A DNA stretch of 64,000 nt from Geobacter sp. (GTDB lineage Bacteria; Desulfobacterota; Desulfuromonadia; Geobacterales; Pseudopelobacteraceae): contig WKKS01000001.1 in the NCBI GenBank assembly GCA_009684515.1, positions 62,001 to 126,000 of the forward strand. The letters run 5' to 3'. Each line of letters opens with the position of its first letter. Position 1 is the stretch's first letter. The notes beneath the pieces are model-generated. The model worked only from the letters and a program-made list of their open reading frames with translations. It had not been told where the DNA came from and searched no databases. The translations under genes were made by a program, and so were the position numbers. Below, one piece after another: positions 35,261 to 43,463 of the stretch.

Positions 35261-36886
35261 ATGAAGATAATTGTAACGGATGAAGTTTCTGCGGAAGGTT
35301 TGGCACTATTGACCCAGGAACCGCGCATCCAGCTGGATGTAAAGCTTGGCTTAAAGAAGGATGAACTTCTGGCGGTCATCGGCGACTATGACGCAATCAT
35401 CACCCGCAGCGGCACCAACGTTGACAAGCCGCTGCTGGATGCCGCCAAAAAATTGAAGATCGTAGCACGGGCCGGAGTCGGCATCGACAATGTCGATGTG
35501 GATTACGCCAGCTCCAAAGGTGTCATCGTCGTAAATGCGCCTTTCGGCAACACCAACAGCGCCGCTGAGCATACCATGGCGCTGCTGCTCTCCTTCTGTC
35601 GCAACGTAACCACCGCCAATGCCAGCCTTAAATCAGGGGAATGGAAGCGTGCCCCTTTTACCGGACATGAGCTGAAAAACAAAATTGCCGGTGTAATCGG
35701 CATCGGCAAGGTTGGCGGCCGCGTCGCCACCCGACTGAAAGCCTTTGAGTGCGAAGTTCTGGCCTGTGACCCGTACATATCGGTAAAACGCGCTCATGAC
35801 CTGGGCGTCAAACTGGTTTCGCACGATGAAATCTACAAAAACTGCGACATCATTACCGTCCATACCCCGCTCAATGAAGAGACCAGGGGGATGATCGGAC
35901 CGCGCGAATTCGGCCTGATGAAAAGCGGAGTAATCGTACTCAACGTTGCTCGCGGCGGCATCATCGAAGAGCAGGCCATGCTGGACAACCTCAACTCCGG
36001 TAAAGTTGTCGGCGCCGCATTCGACGTCTGGAGTGAAGAGCCGCCGGCAACCGACACGCTCAAGCAGCTGATCGCGCATAAGAACATGGTGGTAACGCCA
36101 CACCTTGGCGCCAACACCTTTGAGGCTCAGGTCAACGTAGCCATCGATGTTTCAAAGGAAATCCTCAACTACCTGGATGACCAGCCTATGGAAAACGCAG
36201 TCAACATCCCTCGATTCGACATGGCTCTGATGGATCAGATGCGTCCGTTTTTGAATCTGATGAGTGTTATGTGCGACTTCGGTATCCAGCTGGTAGAAAA
36301 CAACCTGGAAAAAGTTACTTTTGGATTTGCCGGCAGTATCGCCCATTATGACTGTTCACCTCTGGCGGTCTGCGGCTTAACAGCCCTTCTTAACCGGATG
36401 GTTGATCAGGATGTCAACATGGTCAACGCATTGCTGGTTGCCGAACAGATGGGTATTGTGGTTGAAGAGGTCAAATCTACCCAGGCGGATGCCTTCTCCA
36501 ACGTAATCACACTGGTCATTGAGGCGGGTGGGAAAAAACGCACCATATCCGGCACATTATTCGAAGGAGCTCCCCGCATCGTAAAACTGCGCGACTACAC
36601 GATGGACTTCAGCCCCGAAGAACACATGCTGATGCTGCACTATGGCGACCGCCCAGGCATGATTGGCAAAATCGGAACGATCATGGGAGAGCACAACATC
36701 AACATCGCCGCCATGAATCTGGGACGCAGCGAGAAAAAAGGGGAAGCGATGGTCATCCTCTCCCTGGATTCCGCCGTGCCGGACAAAGTAGTGGATGAAA
36801 TCAAAGCGGCAACAGAAGCTACCTTCATCAAAGCTGTTCATATGCGGGTCGGAGCCTGCACTCGTAGCTGCGGCTGCGGTGCCTGA
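35261..36886 (+). CDS. serA: D-3-phosphoglycerate dehydrogenase
   Basis: A 541-residue enzyme that oxidises 3-phosphoglycerate in the first step of serine synthesis. The NAD fold has GVIGIGKVGGRVATRL near 145. The catalytic Arg is in LNVARGGIIEE, and the His in VVTPHLGANT. A long C-terminal part contains an allosteric substrate-binding domain and an ACT domain (about 455-530, HYGDRPGMIGKIGTIMGEHNINIAAM), so serine feedback is likely. It ends with an unusual cysteine-rich tail, ACTRSCGCGA. lgt begins 15 bases later. Confidence 0.95.
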   Translation: MKIIVTDEVSAEGLALLTQEPRIQLDVKLGLKKDELLAVIGDYDAIITRSGTNVDKPLLDAAKKLKIVARAGVGIDNVDVDYASSKGVIVVNAPFGNTNSAAEHTMALLLSFCRNVTTANASLKSGEWKRAPFTGHELKNKIAGVIGIGKVGGRVATRLKAFECEVLACDPYISVKRAHDLGVKLVSHDEIYKNCDIITVHTPLNEETRGMIGPREFGLMKSGVIVLNVARGGIIEEQAMLDNLNSGKVVGAAFDVWSEEPPATDTLKQLIAHKNMVVTPHLGANTFEAQVNVAIDVSKEILNYLDDQPMENAVNIPRFDMALMDQMRPFLNLMSVMCDFGIQLVENNLEKVTFGFAGSIAHYDCSPLAVCGLTALLNRMVDQDVNMVNALLVAEQMGIVVEEVKSTQADAFSNVITLVIEAGGKKRTISGTLFEGAPRIVKLRDYTMDFSPEEHMLMLHYGDRPGMIGKIGTIMGEHNINIAAMNLGRSEKKGEAMVILSLDSAVPDKVVDEIKAATEATFIKAVHMRVGACTRSCGCGA

Positions 36887-36900
36887 TTAATAACCTCATA

Positions 36901-37704
36901 ATGCAAATACCACATATTGATCCTGTTTTTCTTAGCATCGGCCCGCTCCAGTTTCGCTGGTACGGGCTGATGTACGTTCTGGCCTTTATCGCCACCTACC
37001 TGATCATCCGTTCCGAAGTCAAGCGCAAGCAACTGCCTCTGACAACCGATGACGTGTCTGATATGGTCTTTTACGGTGCCATGGGTGTCGTGCTTGGCGG
37101 CAGACTAGGCTATATCCTGTTCTATAACCTCGGCTTCTACCTGGCGAACCCGCTGAAACTTCTGGCGGTCTGGGAAGGCGGCATGTCTTTTCATGGCGGC
37201 TTCCTCGGAGTTATTTTGGCCTTTGTACTGTATGCCCGCCGCAAGAAGCTTCACTTTATGACACTGATCGACATGGCGGCACTCTGTGCCCCGGTCGGCC
37301 TGGGTCTGGGACGGATCGGCAATTTCATCAATGGCGAATTATACGGCCGGCCAACGGACGTTCCATGGGGAATGATTTTCCCCGGCAGCGACGGTGTGCC
37401 ACGACATCCATCGCAACTTTACGAGGCTTTTCTGGAAGGTGCGGTCCTGTTCTTTCTGGTGCGATTCACTTCGAGGAAATATAATGCCAATGGTGTAGCG
37501 GGGTGGACATTCGTAGCCGGCTACGGCTTATTCCGTTTCATTGTCGAGTTTTTCCGGCAGCCGGACGCCCAGATCGGATTCATCTTTAATTGGTTTTCAA
37601 TGGGACAATTCCTGAGCTTCCCGATGTTTTTGGTTGGTAGCATCATGGTTCTGCGTCTTTCAAAGCGCGCCGGGCCACTACAATCTTCGCCGAAAAAAAA
37701 TTAG
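36901..37704 (+). CDS. lgt: Phosphatidylglycerol-prolipoprotein diacylglyceryl transferase
   Basis: A 267-residue inner-membrane enzyme with about seven helices that attaches diacylglycerol to the lipobox Cys of prolipoproteins. The motifs MSFHGGFLGV and LGLGRIGNFINGELYGRPTDVPWGMIFP are the Lgt signature. The length is normal. It follows serA closely and is followed by the ferritin promoter. Confidence 0.95.
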   Translation: MQIPHIDPVFLSIGPLQFRWYGLMYVLAFIATYLIIRSEVKRKQLPLTTDDVSDMVFYGAMGVVLGGRLGYILFYNLGFYLANPLKLLAVWEGGMSFHGGFLGVILAFVLYARRKKLHFMTLIDMAALCAPVGLGLGRIGNFINGELYGRPTDVPWGMIFPGSDGVPRHPSQLYEAFLEGAVLFFLVRFTSRKYNANGVAGWTFVAGYGLFRFIVEFFRQPDAQIGFIFNWFSMGQFLSFPMFLVGSIMVLRLSKRAGPLQSSPKKN

Positions 37705-37718
37705 TTTTCGATTCAGGA

Positions 37719-37746
37719 TTGATTAAGTCCTGTTTTAAGTTATAAT
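37719..37746 (+). promoter_or_regulatory. Strong sigma70-type promoter of the ferritin gene
   Basis: TTGATT (37719-37724), 16-base spacer, TATAAT (37741-37746), then AAGGAGG just before the ATG at 37773. Confidence 0.7.
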
Positions 37747-37772
37747 GCTGTAAAATTTAAGGAGGTCAACCA

Positions 37773-38294
37773 ATGATCAGTAAACAAATGTCCGATGCTC
37801 TCAATAAACATATGAATTTGGAGCTCTACTCGGCCCACCTTTACCTCGCGATGTCGTCCTGTTCCAATGACCTGGGGCTGAAGGGCGCCGCAAATTGGTT
37901 CTTTGTACAGTATCGAGAAGAAATGATTCACTTCATGAAATTCTATGGTTACCTGACCGATCAGGGCGTGGTTATCTCACTTAATGCCAGCGAAGCGGTG
38001 CCAAACCAGTACAAGTCACTGTTGGAAATGATGCAGAATACTCTGGTTCACGAGCAACTGATAACATCATGCATCAACGAGTTGAGCGAACAGGCCGTTC
38101 GCGAAAAAGATTACGCGTCGCAGATCTTTTTGCAGTGGTTCGTGACCGAACAGATCGAAGAGGAAAATAACGACCGTGATCTGATCGCCAAACTGAAACT
38201 GGTTGGCGACAACGGACACGGCATCCTGATGATCGACGGTGAAATGGGGCAACGGGTATTTGTGGTTCCGCCCGGTTCTGTTCTGGCTGTGTAA
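37773..38294 (+). CDS. ftn: Bacterial non-haem ferritin
   Basis: A 173-residue four-helix iron-storage protein. Ferroxidase ligands are seen as Glu in LELYSAHLYLAMS, the EEMIHFMKFYGYL helix and the later QIEEENNDRDLIAKL helix. It has its own promoter and a strong ribosome-binding site. A small DUF1450-like gene follows. Iron storage is expected in a metal-reducing cell. Confidence 0.93.
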   Translation: MISKQMSDALNKHMNLELYSAHLYLAMSSCSNDLGLKGAANWFFVQYREEMIHFMKFYGYLTDQGVVISLNASEAVPNQYKSLLEMMQNTLVHEQLITSCINELSEQAVREKDYASQIFLQWFVTEQIEEENNDRDLIAKLKLVGDNGHGILMIDGEMGQRVFVVPPGSVLAV

Positions 38295-38334
38295 CAGATC
38301 AGCTTTTATCCGTTGTCAGAATGGGGTGAGATCA

Positions 38335-38571
38335 ATGAAAGTGCGATTTTGCAAGCATAACAAAGGCAAGGGCAAAGTATTCCGGCGGTTGGAAGAGGAG
38401 TTTCCTGACCTTAATATCAAGATCAAGGACTGTGTCAAACAGTGCGGTGCCTGTAGCGATAAGCCAATGGCGGTTGTGGACAAGAAAAAAGTAACCGGCA
38501 AGGACGGTGACGATCTTTACAGCAAGATCGTCGAACTTATTAGCAAAGGCGCCGCTCCGGAGGATGAATAG
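38335..38571 (+). CDS. Small DUF1450-like protein
   Basis: A 78-residue cytoplasmic protein with a pair of cysteines in DCVKQCGACSDKP and the alternating basic N-terminus MKVRFCKHNKGKGKVF, resembling DUF1450 (YuzB-like) proteins. Cys6, Cys37, Cys41 and Cys44 could hold a metal or a disulfide. The function is unknown. GGGGTGAG lies four bases before the ATG. It follows ferritin by 40 bases and precedes a perfect hairpin. Confidence 0.75.
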   Translation: MKVRFCKHNKGKGKVFRRLEEEFPDLNIKIKDCVKQCGACSDKPMAVVDKKKVTGKDGDDLYSKIVELISKGAAPEDE

Positions 38572-38605
38572 GGGAAACAGGTTTGCCTGGCAACTGCATC
38601 AATAA

Positions 38606-38646
38606 ACAAGAAGGGCTTCGCGGATTCTTCCCGAAGCCCTTCTTGT
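38606..38646. terminator. Perfect 15-base hairpin between converging genes
   Basis: Arms 38606-38620 and 38632-38646 are exact inverse complements with an 11-base loop. The T-rich side is on the minus strand (TTGTTTATT), so it most likely ends the PhnA-like gene and may also serve the plus strand. Confidence 0.75.
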
Positions 38647-38671
38647 CAGTTTGAGGCTTTAAACTTCGCTA

Positions 38672-39049
38672 CTACTTCAGAATTTCATCTTTGACGTCAT
38701 CATTGATTAAACTTTCCTCTATCGCTTCCCTGGCCCACGTTTCCCTGCACTGCGCCAATATTCGGGCCGAGCCTTCCGCTATGGCCGGGATATCGCTCCA
38801 GAGAGCGTTGCGGATCGAGCGCAGTTCATTTTGATCAGCTTTCCCGCCGTCTGCCCACCCTCGGCAACGCTGACACAACAAAGCGAGCAAATCCGGATCA
38901 GGCGCCGAGTCCGGCCGATAATCCCATACACGCAGGTCATCCTTACCGCCACACCATTCACACTTGAATCCGGCCCGTTTACCGATGACTTTACCGAAAT
39001 TGCTGATTTCGTCCTGTCTCTCACGGTTTGCCTTGTATCCTTTGGACAT
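38672..39049 (-). CDS. PhnA-like zinc-ribbon protein
   Basis: A 125-residue protein beginning MSKGYKANRERQDEISNFGKV, like the group annotated as PhnA-domain proteins. It has a CEWCG and LCQRCR pair that likely binds one zinc. The C-terminal half is helical and acidic. The old link of this family to phosphonates is not supported by function, and nothing in the neighbourhood suggests it. Function unknown. Confidence 0.65.
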   Translation of the reverse strand: MSKGYKANRERQDEISNFGKVIGKRAGFKCEWCGGKDDLRVWDYRPDSAPDPDLLALLCQRCRGWADGGKADQNELRSIRNALWSDIPAIAEGSARILAQCRETWAREAIEESLINDDVKDEILK

Positions 39050-39094
39050 GCCGATATTCCTTTGCCTGAACCAGGAATTTCTTAAAAGGCAGAA

Positions 39095-39790
39095 CTAACG
39101 CCGGTTACCGGTAAACCTGAGCAGCATCAGAAAAAGGTTGATGAAATCCAGATACAGAGTCAGAGCGCCAAGAATGGCCGGCATTCGCCCCTCTATCCCC
39201 TGGACGGCCATCGCCTTGATCTTCCAGGTATCATAGGCGGTCAAGCCGGTAAAAACTATCACACCGATACCGGAAATGAACCAGGAGACCGCACTGCTTC
39301 CCACAAATATATTAACTACCGAAGCGATCACCACGCCGATCAGTCCCATAAAAAGAAAACTGCCCCATGAAGTCAGGTCACGTTTGGTCGCAAAACCATA
39401 GATACTCATCGCGCCAAACATGCCGGCAGTAATTACGAAGGTTGAGGCGATCGAGTTTGCGGTATAGGCCAGCGCCACAACTGACAGGGTAACTCCGTTG
39501 AGCGCCGAGTATGCCAGGAAAATAAGTGTAGCTGTGGAAGTGCTCAACTTATTGATAGCCCCCGACAGGGTAAACACCAGTGCCAGCTCTCCAATCATCA
39601 GGCCGAAAAAAAGAAGCCGGTTTCCCAAGATTGCGTTGAGAAGTGTTGGTGAGGAAAGCGTGACAAGTGCCATAAAAGCGGTGATGGCCAGTCCGGCTCC
39701 CATCCAGGCATATACTTGCCGGATGAGGGCATTCTGCTTCACGATTACCTGTCCTGCGGTGCGGGTGTAGCTGGAATTCAATTCATTCAT
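39095..39790 (-). CDS. Bax inhibitor-1 / YccA-family membrane protein
   Basis: A 231-residue protein with seven membrane helices, of the BI-1/UPF0005 family. The end of the protein has the conserved ALTLYLDFINLFLMLLRF, with the acidic residue seen in this family, and the middle has TAYDTWKIKAM. Bacterial members modulate membrane proteases such as FtsH or conduct calcium; the role here is not known. It stands alone. Confidence 0.9.
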   Translation of the reverse strand: MNELNSSYTRTAGQVIVKQNALIRQVYAWMGAGLAITAFMALVTLSSPTLLNAILGNRLLFFGLMIGELALVFTLSGAINKLSTSTATLIFLAYSALNGVTLSVVALAYTANSIASTFVITAGMFGAMSIYGFATKRDLTSWGSFLFMGLIGVVIASVVNIFVGSSAVSWFISGIGVIVFTGLTAYDTWKIKAMAVQGIEGRMPAILGALTLYLDFINLFLMLLRFTGNRR

Positions 39791-39845
39791 GGTGTAACTC
39801 CTTGATTATCCTTATTCAGTCTGGGCCAACCTGCTTTTGATTCCT

Positions 39846-40367
39846 TCAAGACCATCTGTTGTTTTTCACTTTGTCGAACTGGAGTTGATCAGCCAACACA
39901 GGACTTTTATGTTCTGCCGAATGTCCGATAGCAATGATTGATGCGACCTTGATCTGTTCCGGCAAATTCAACAACTCCTGAACATAGGTTTCTGCCGTTT
40001 TTTTGTCATCATGCGGCCGGTTTCGTATCTGGACCCAGCAACTGCCAAGTCCCAATGACAAAGCCGTAAGCTGGATGATTATCGCAGCGATCGAACAATC
40101 TTCGATCCAGACATCTGATTTGGTGCAATCAGCACAAACCACTATCGCAAACGGGGCTCCTTTCAGAAATTCAGACCCATGCTGCTTTGCCCGGGAAAGC
40201 TTGAGGAGAATTTCGGGATCATCCACCAGAATGAATTCCCAAGGATTGATGCCCCGCGACGAAGGCGCCCTGAGTGCGGCCTCTACGATCGTTTCAACGA
40301 GATCGGGAGCAATTTTTTCAGAAGTGAACTTCCTAATACTGCGACGTTTGCGTAACAACCCTATCAT
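39846..40367 (-). CDS. Nitroreductase-family flavoprotein
   Basis: A 173-residue FMN-dependent oxidoreductase. RKRRSIRKFTSEKI at the start and APSSRGINPWEFILVDD (FMN-binding) are typical, and SLGLGSCWVQIR is the conserved third part. The ATG at 40367 has AAGGAG well placed; the frame is open to 40391. The substrate is not predictable. It lies downstream of a DCC-family gene on the same strand. Confidence 0.88.
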   Translation of the reverse strand: MIGLLRKRRSIRKFTSEKIAPDLVETIVEAALRAPSSRGINPWEFILVDDPEILLKLSRAKQHGSEFLKGAPFAIVVCADCTKSDVWIEDCSIAAIIIQLTALSLGLGSCWVQIRNRPHDDKKTAETYVQELLNLPEQIKVASIIAIGHSAEHKSPVLADQLQFDKVKNNRWS

Positions 40368-40394
40368 GATAACTCCTTCCCCAAATTTCAAGGG

Positions 40395-40811
40395 TCAACT
40401 CTTCCGGTCTATTCCGCAGGTACCGCTGTCACAGCTGTGTTTCTTCGGCAGATAAGGACGGATGCGGGCAAATCCTCTGTACAACAGACGGGCAACCGGA
40501 TTAACCACCGGCAGATTTATCACATCGCCCATTATCCCATATACCGTTGAAGATGGGAACGCCTGCCAAATGGCCCAAAATGCCTCCACACCGCGATACA
40601 CCCTGCCAGCACGGTCGATGGTATGCAATTCGTACATAAATTCATTCAGAGCGATCTGGTGCGATTCCGGCTCAAAATCCGTCGCGCTGATATCCACAGC
40701 CAGAAGTCGGCCGCCATGATCCTGGCGCAGATAATGTTCTATCTCGGAGGCACACACTGAACATGCTCCGTCATAGAACACCTGTATCGGGAATTGTGGT
40801 TTGGTCGGCAT
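40395..40811 (-). CDS. DCC-family (DUF393) thiol-disulfide oxidoreductase-like protein
   Basis: A 138-residue protein opening with VFYDGACSVCASEI, the DxxCxxC motif of DUF393, a thioredoxin-like fold. The C-terminus has further cysteines (KHSCDSGTCGI). No substrate is known. It is 27 bases before the nitroreductase gene and 38 bases after a tiny Cys-rich gene, so these small redox genes may be one unit. Confidence 0.85.
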   Translation of the reverse strand: MPTKPQFPIQVFYDGACSVCASEIEHYLRQDHGGRLLAVDISATDFEPESHQIALNEFMYELHTIDRAGRVYRGVEAFWAIWQAFPSSTVYGIMGDVINLPVVNPVARLLYRGFARIRPYLPKKHSCDSGTCGIDRKS

Positions 40812-40849
40812 CTGTACATCCTGAGATCAGATAATGTTAGATATTCGCC

Positions 40850-41014
40850 TCATGAACAACCGTCGCACCTGTCAGGATCTGAAGAGTCAAGCTCACAACT
40901 GCAGATGGAACAGGCGTTGTCCCACTCGGGATGTCCGGCCGCAATGGCACGGTTCTTCGCCTCAAGTCGCCTGATTTCGGCTTCCATCTCATCATTGTAT
41001 TGGACTTCAAACAT
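40850..41014 (-). CDS. 54-residue cysteine-rich protein
   Basis: A small frame with an ATG at 41014 and AGAGG upstream. The first 35 residues look helical and charged (NDEMEAEIRRLEAKNRAI). The end holds five cysteines, as CSICSCE and RCDGCS, consistent with a small zinc or metal site. I recognise no family. It lies nine bases after the stop of a small membrane-protein frame and before the DCC gene on the same strand. Confidence 0.55.
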   Translation of the reverse strand: MFEVQYNDEMEAEIRRLEAKNRAIAAGHPEWDNACSICSCELDSSDPDRCDGCS

Positions 41015-41023
41015 AACCACCCT

Positions 41024-41194
41024 CTAAAGTTCGTTGCGATATTTTATCAGCAGATAAAAACAAATAACACCACCTATGCCCATCAGCAGATCCCGCACCC
41101 AGGGAATCGGCTTGTCAAGCGTTGAATAAATGACCGGGTCAAGGGCGGCAGTGGTCAGCAAACTTACTGTGATCCATGTAAGTAGTTTCTTCAA
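41024..41194 (-). CDS. 56-residue small membrane protein, TTG start
   Basis: The frame starts with TTG directly after an in-frame TGA, so no longer version is possible. It encodes KKLLTWITVSLLTTAALDPV, a hinge STLDKPIPWVRD, then a second hydrophobic segment LLMGIGGVICFYLLI and a basic end. Two membrane segments with a positive N-terminus look real, but the ribosome-binding site is weak and no family is recognised. Confidence 0.45.
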   Translation of the reverse strand: MKKLLTWITVSLLTTAALDPVIYSTLDKPIPWVRDLLMGIGGVICFYLLIKYRNEL

Positions 41195-41500
41195 TCATTG
41201 ATCCTTATGCAAACGTATTTGCCCTCTGCATCAACACGGCGGCTTAACGATTATCATCTGCAGCGCGCTTTAAAAAGGAAGGTGTTGCAACTTTGGATAT
41301 TTTTGACAATTGCTGCAACAGCTCAAATGGTACCTGACTAAAAAATTGCCCTGTCACCGCAATCAGGGGATAATCCGGTAGTTTCAAAGTCCAGAACCAC
41401 TACACTGTAATTGCCCACTTGTCACCTTTTCCGAAAATTTTACCAAAGCACCAAACCGTACAATAATCAGGCCTGGTATGTAACTCATACTCAATGTTTA
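41195..41500. other. Intergenic stretch of about 300 bases
   Basis: No gene or RNA recognised. A weak CCCTG/CAGGG hairpin lies near 41350-41370. It likely holds the promoter of the small minus-strand genes. Confidence 0.4.
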
Positions 41501-43303
41501 TCATTTGACCGGCTCTTGCGCTTTCTGTTGTTCCATAATCGACTTCAGCTTCCGGCGATATGCAGAAACACTGATCTGGGCAGTGGTGTATTGAAGCAAT
41601 GCCTCAAGGTAATGGAGCGACGGAGATGAGGCCGGCTTTGATCCAAAATCGGCATAGATGAATGCCACGACCCTATTTGCCCGGATGAGAGGAAAAAGCA
41701 GCACTTCCGGGCTCTCCAATCGACCGATCATCCGGTACAGATGATGCGGACAGGTTGAATCGCTGTGAAATCCATAGTAAATCTGACCGGTTTTGATGAC
41801 ATCTTCAAAAATCGACTGGTCGTCATGCGGGATACGAATGTTTGGTTGTGAAACGATCCCTTCACTTTTGTCACCACTGACACCGAAAGAGTTTTCAGCC
41901 AGAAGTTCAGACTCTGTCACCAGAAAAACAATGGCCCGTTCAAACACCTCGATCAGGTAAGCAAGAACTGCAACAGTTATCTCCGTTCTGGTTTTGCAGA
42001 CGCGCAGCTTTGATATGCAGGTAAAAAAACGCTGTTCATCGCTGCCGCTGTATTCCGTAGACATGGTCCGAAGAAAGGCTCCCAATCCGGAACAGAAAGC
42101 CAGCGCCTGCTGAGCCGATGATTTACCGGAACAATGCTTACAGGGTCTGGGAATAATTGAACGGATGCCGGAGCTAAGTGCCAGCAATCCAAGAGTATCC
42201 CAGAAATGCGAACAGGCGGCCAGAACAACTGACGCCTGTGGATATTTCTGCAGGTCTCTGCAAATCTGGATCGTGTCCTGCACCGAATCCTCATGGGGCA
42301 CATCAAGGATAATAACAAGATGCAGTGTTTGACATAGCAGCAGCCGGATATTGATATCAAGCGAGGTTATGTCGTCCGACGAAACAACATAAGCTCCCTC
42401 CTGATAACAGATTGATCTGACCATCGTGGAAAACAGTTGCGACTGTGTAATTACAATTACTGCAATATCCGGAGGAGCGGCTGACATGGCGCCATCTGCC
42501 GAGGTGCCTGCCAAAAGTGCCAGAAGCTGACGTTTCAGCTCTTTGGCAGCAGTCGGAAACTCTTCGACAATCAGCTTTTTTAGAGTATCTACGGAGCGGT
42601 AGCTCTGGTCGCCACTGCGCTGAATCATGCTTCTTTTTTCCGTAAGCAACCGTTGCAGCATCAGGAGGCTGTTTCCCTGATCACCTGCATCAGAAGTTAT
42701 GACAGGCGCATTGCTTCCGGGCTGCTCCGCCTCAAGGTCCAGATTGCTGACCCCGGCAATGCTCAGAATCTCGTCCATGGTACCGTCCCGCACCTTTTCG
42801 TCAAAGATGCGCAATGATTCCATCAGAATTCCCTGGGAATTAAGCAGAATTCTTTGGGGAAATTTTGTCCTGGAAAAATGATAACCGTTGCTTTTGCCGC
42901 TTTTCGCAATCTCAAGGGAGAAGCGTCCCTCTTTCCAGGTCAGCACCTCCACTATCGTCATTTCAATCAATGATTCAATTCCGTTATATGCCGCTGCTTC
43001 GTCAACCATATCATTTTCAAGAAGAGTGATTACAAGCGGTTTGCGGTCGTCACCGGCTTTATCCTGTATTTCCAGAACATGGGCCAGCTGTTGTTCAGTT
43101 ATGGCGCCTGCGCTGACCAGAACCTGCCCGATCCGCACACGACTGTTGAGGAAATTTGCGCTGACCAGATCACCGTCATGGAACACCAGCTGGCTTTCCC
43201 CTTTTTCACTGTAAAGCCGGAAAACACCGGATTTGCGGGATCCATGCAGCAATTGAATAATATCGATTATCGGAAAATCTTCCAGGTCGCCATTAAGTGA
43301 CAT
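41501..43303 (-). CDS. DUF4388 (PATAN) protein with degenerate receiver and GAF-like region
   Basis: A 600-residue cytoplasmic protein. Residues 1-160 form a DUF4388/PATAN domain (LNGDLEDFPIIDIIQLLHGSRKSGVFRLY), as found in Geobacter and myxobacterial regulators. About residues 270-385 look like a receiver fold (IAVIVITQSQLFSTMVRS, LVIILDVPHEDS) but lack the usual N-terminal acidic pair, so phosphorylation is doubtful. A short insert has RPCKHCSGKS. The last 200 residues resemble a GAF domain. A role in signalling or surface motility control is inferred from PATAN relatives. It is monocistronic. Confidence 0.75.
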   Translation of the reverse strand: MSLNGDLEDFPIIDIIQLLHGSRKSGVFRLYSEKGESQLVFHDGDLVSANFLNSRVRIGQVLVSAGAITEQQLAHVLEIQDKAGDDRKPLVITLLENDMVDEAAAYNGIESLIEMTIVEVLTWKEGRFSLEIAKSGKSNGYHFSRTKFPQRILLNSQGILMESLRIFDEKVRDGTMDEILSIAGVSNLDLEAEQPGSNAPVITSDAGDQGNSLLMLQRLLTEKRSMIQRSGDQSYRSVDTLKKLIVEEFPTAAKELKRQLLALLAGTSADGAMSAAPPDIAVIVITQSQLFSTMVRSICYQEGAYVVSSDDITSLDINIRLLLCQTLHLVIILDVPHEDSVQDTIQICRDLQKYPQASVVLAACSHFWDTLGLLALSSGIRSIIPRPCKHCSGKSSAQQALAFCSGLGAFLRTMSTEYSGSDEQRFFTCISKLRVCKTRTEITVAVLAYLIEVFERAIVFLVTESELLAENSFGVSGDKSEGIVSQPNIRIPHDDQSIFEDVIKTGQIYYGFHSDSTCPHHLYRMIGRLESPEVLLFPLIRANRVVAFIYADFGSKPASSPSLHYLEALLQYTTAQISVSAYRRKLKSIMEQQKAQEPVK

Positions 43304-43463
43304 ATCTCTGAATCTCCATCAGATTTTTCATCGGGAAGTTGTAATTCCCGGCAAACTAATATCCTATGCGGACGGGCACTTTAGGGTCAAGGTTTGAATC
43401 AATACTTTCTCAGAGGGCGACATAACAGGAAAAACAGATAAATATCAGCCAGGAAGCCCTGGG

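Noticed and set aside
38572..38671. Repeat element or mobile end at the perfect 15-base inverted repeat
   Set aside because: It lies between two converging genes, has terminator size and T-rich exit on one strand; no second copy was noticed in the window.
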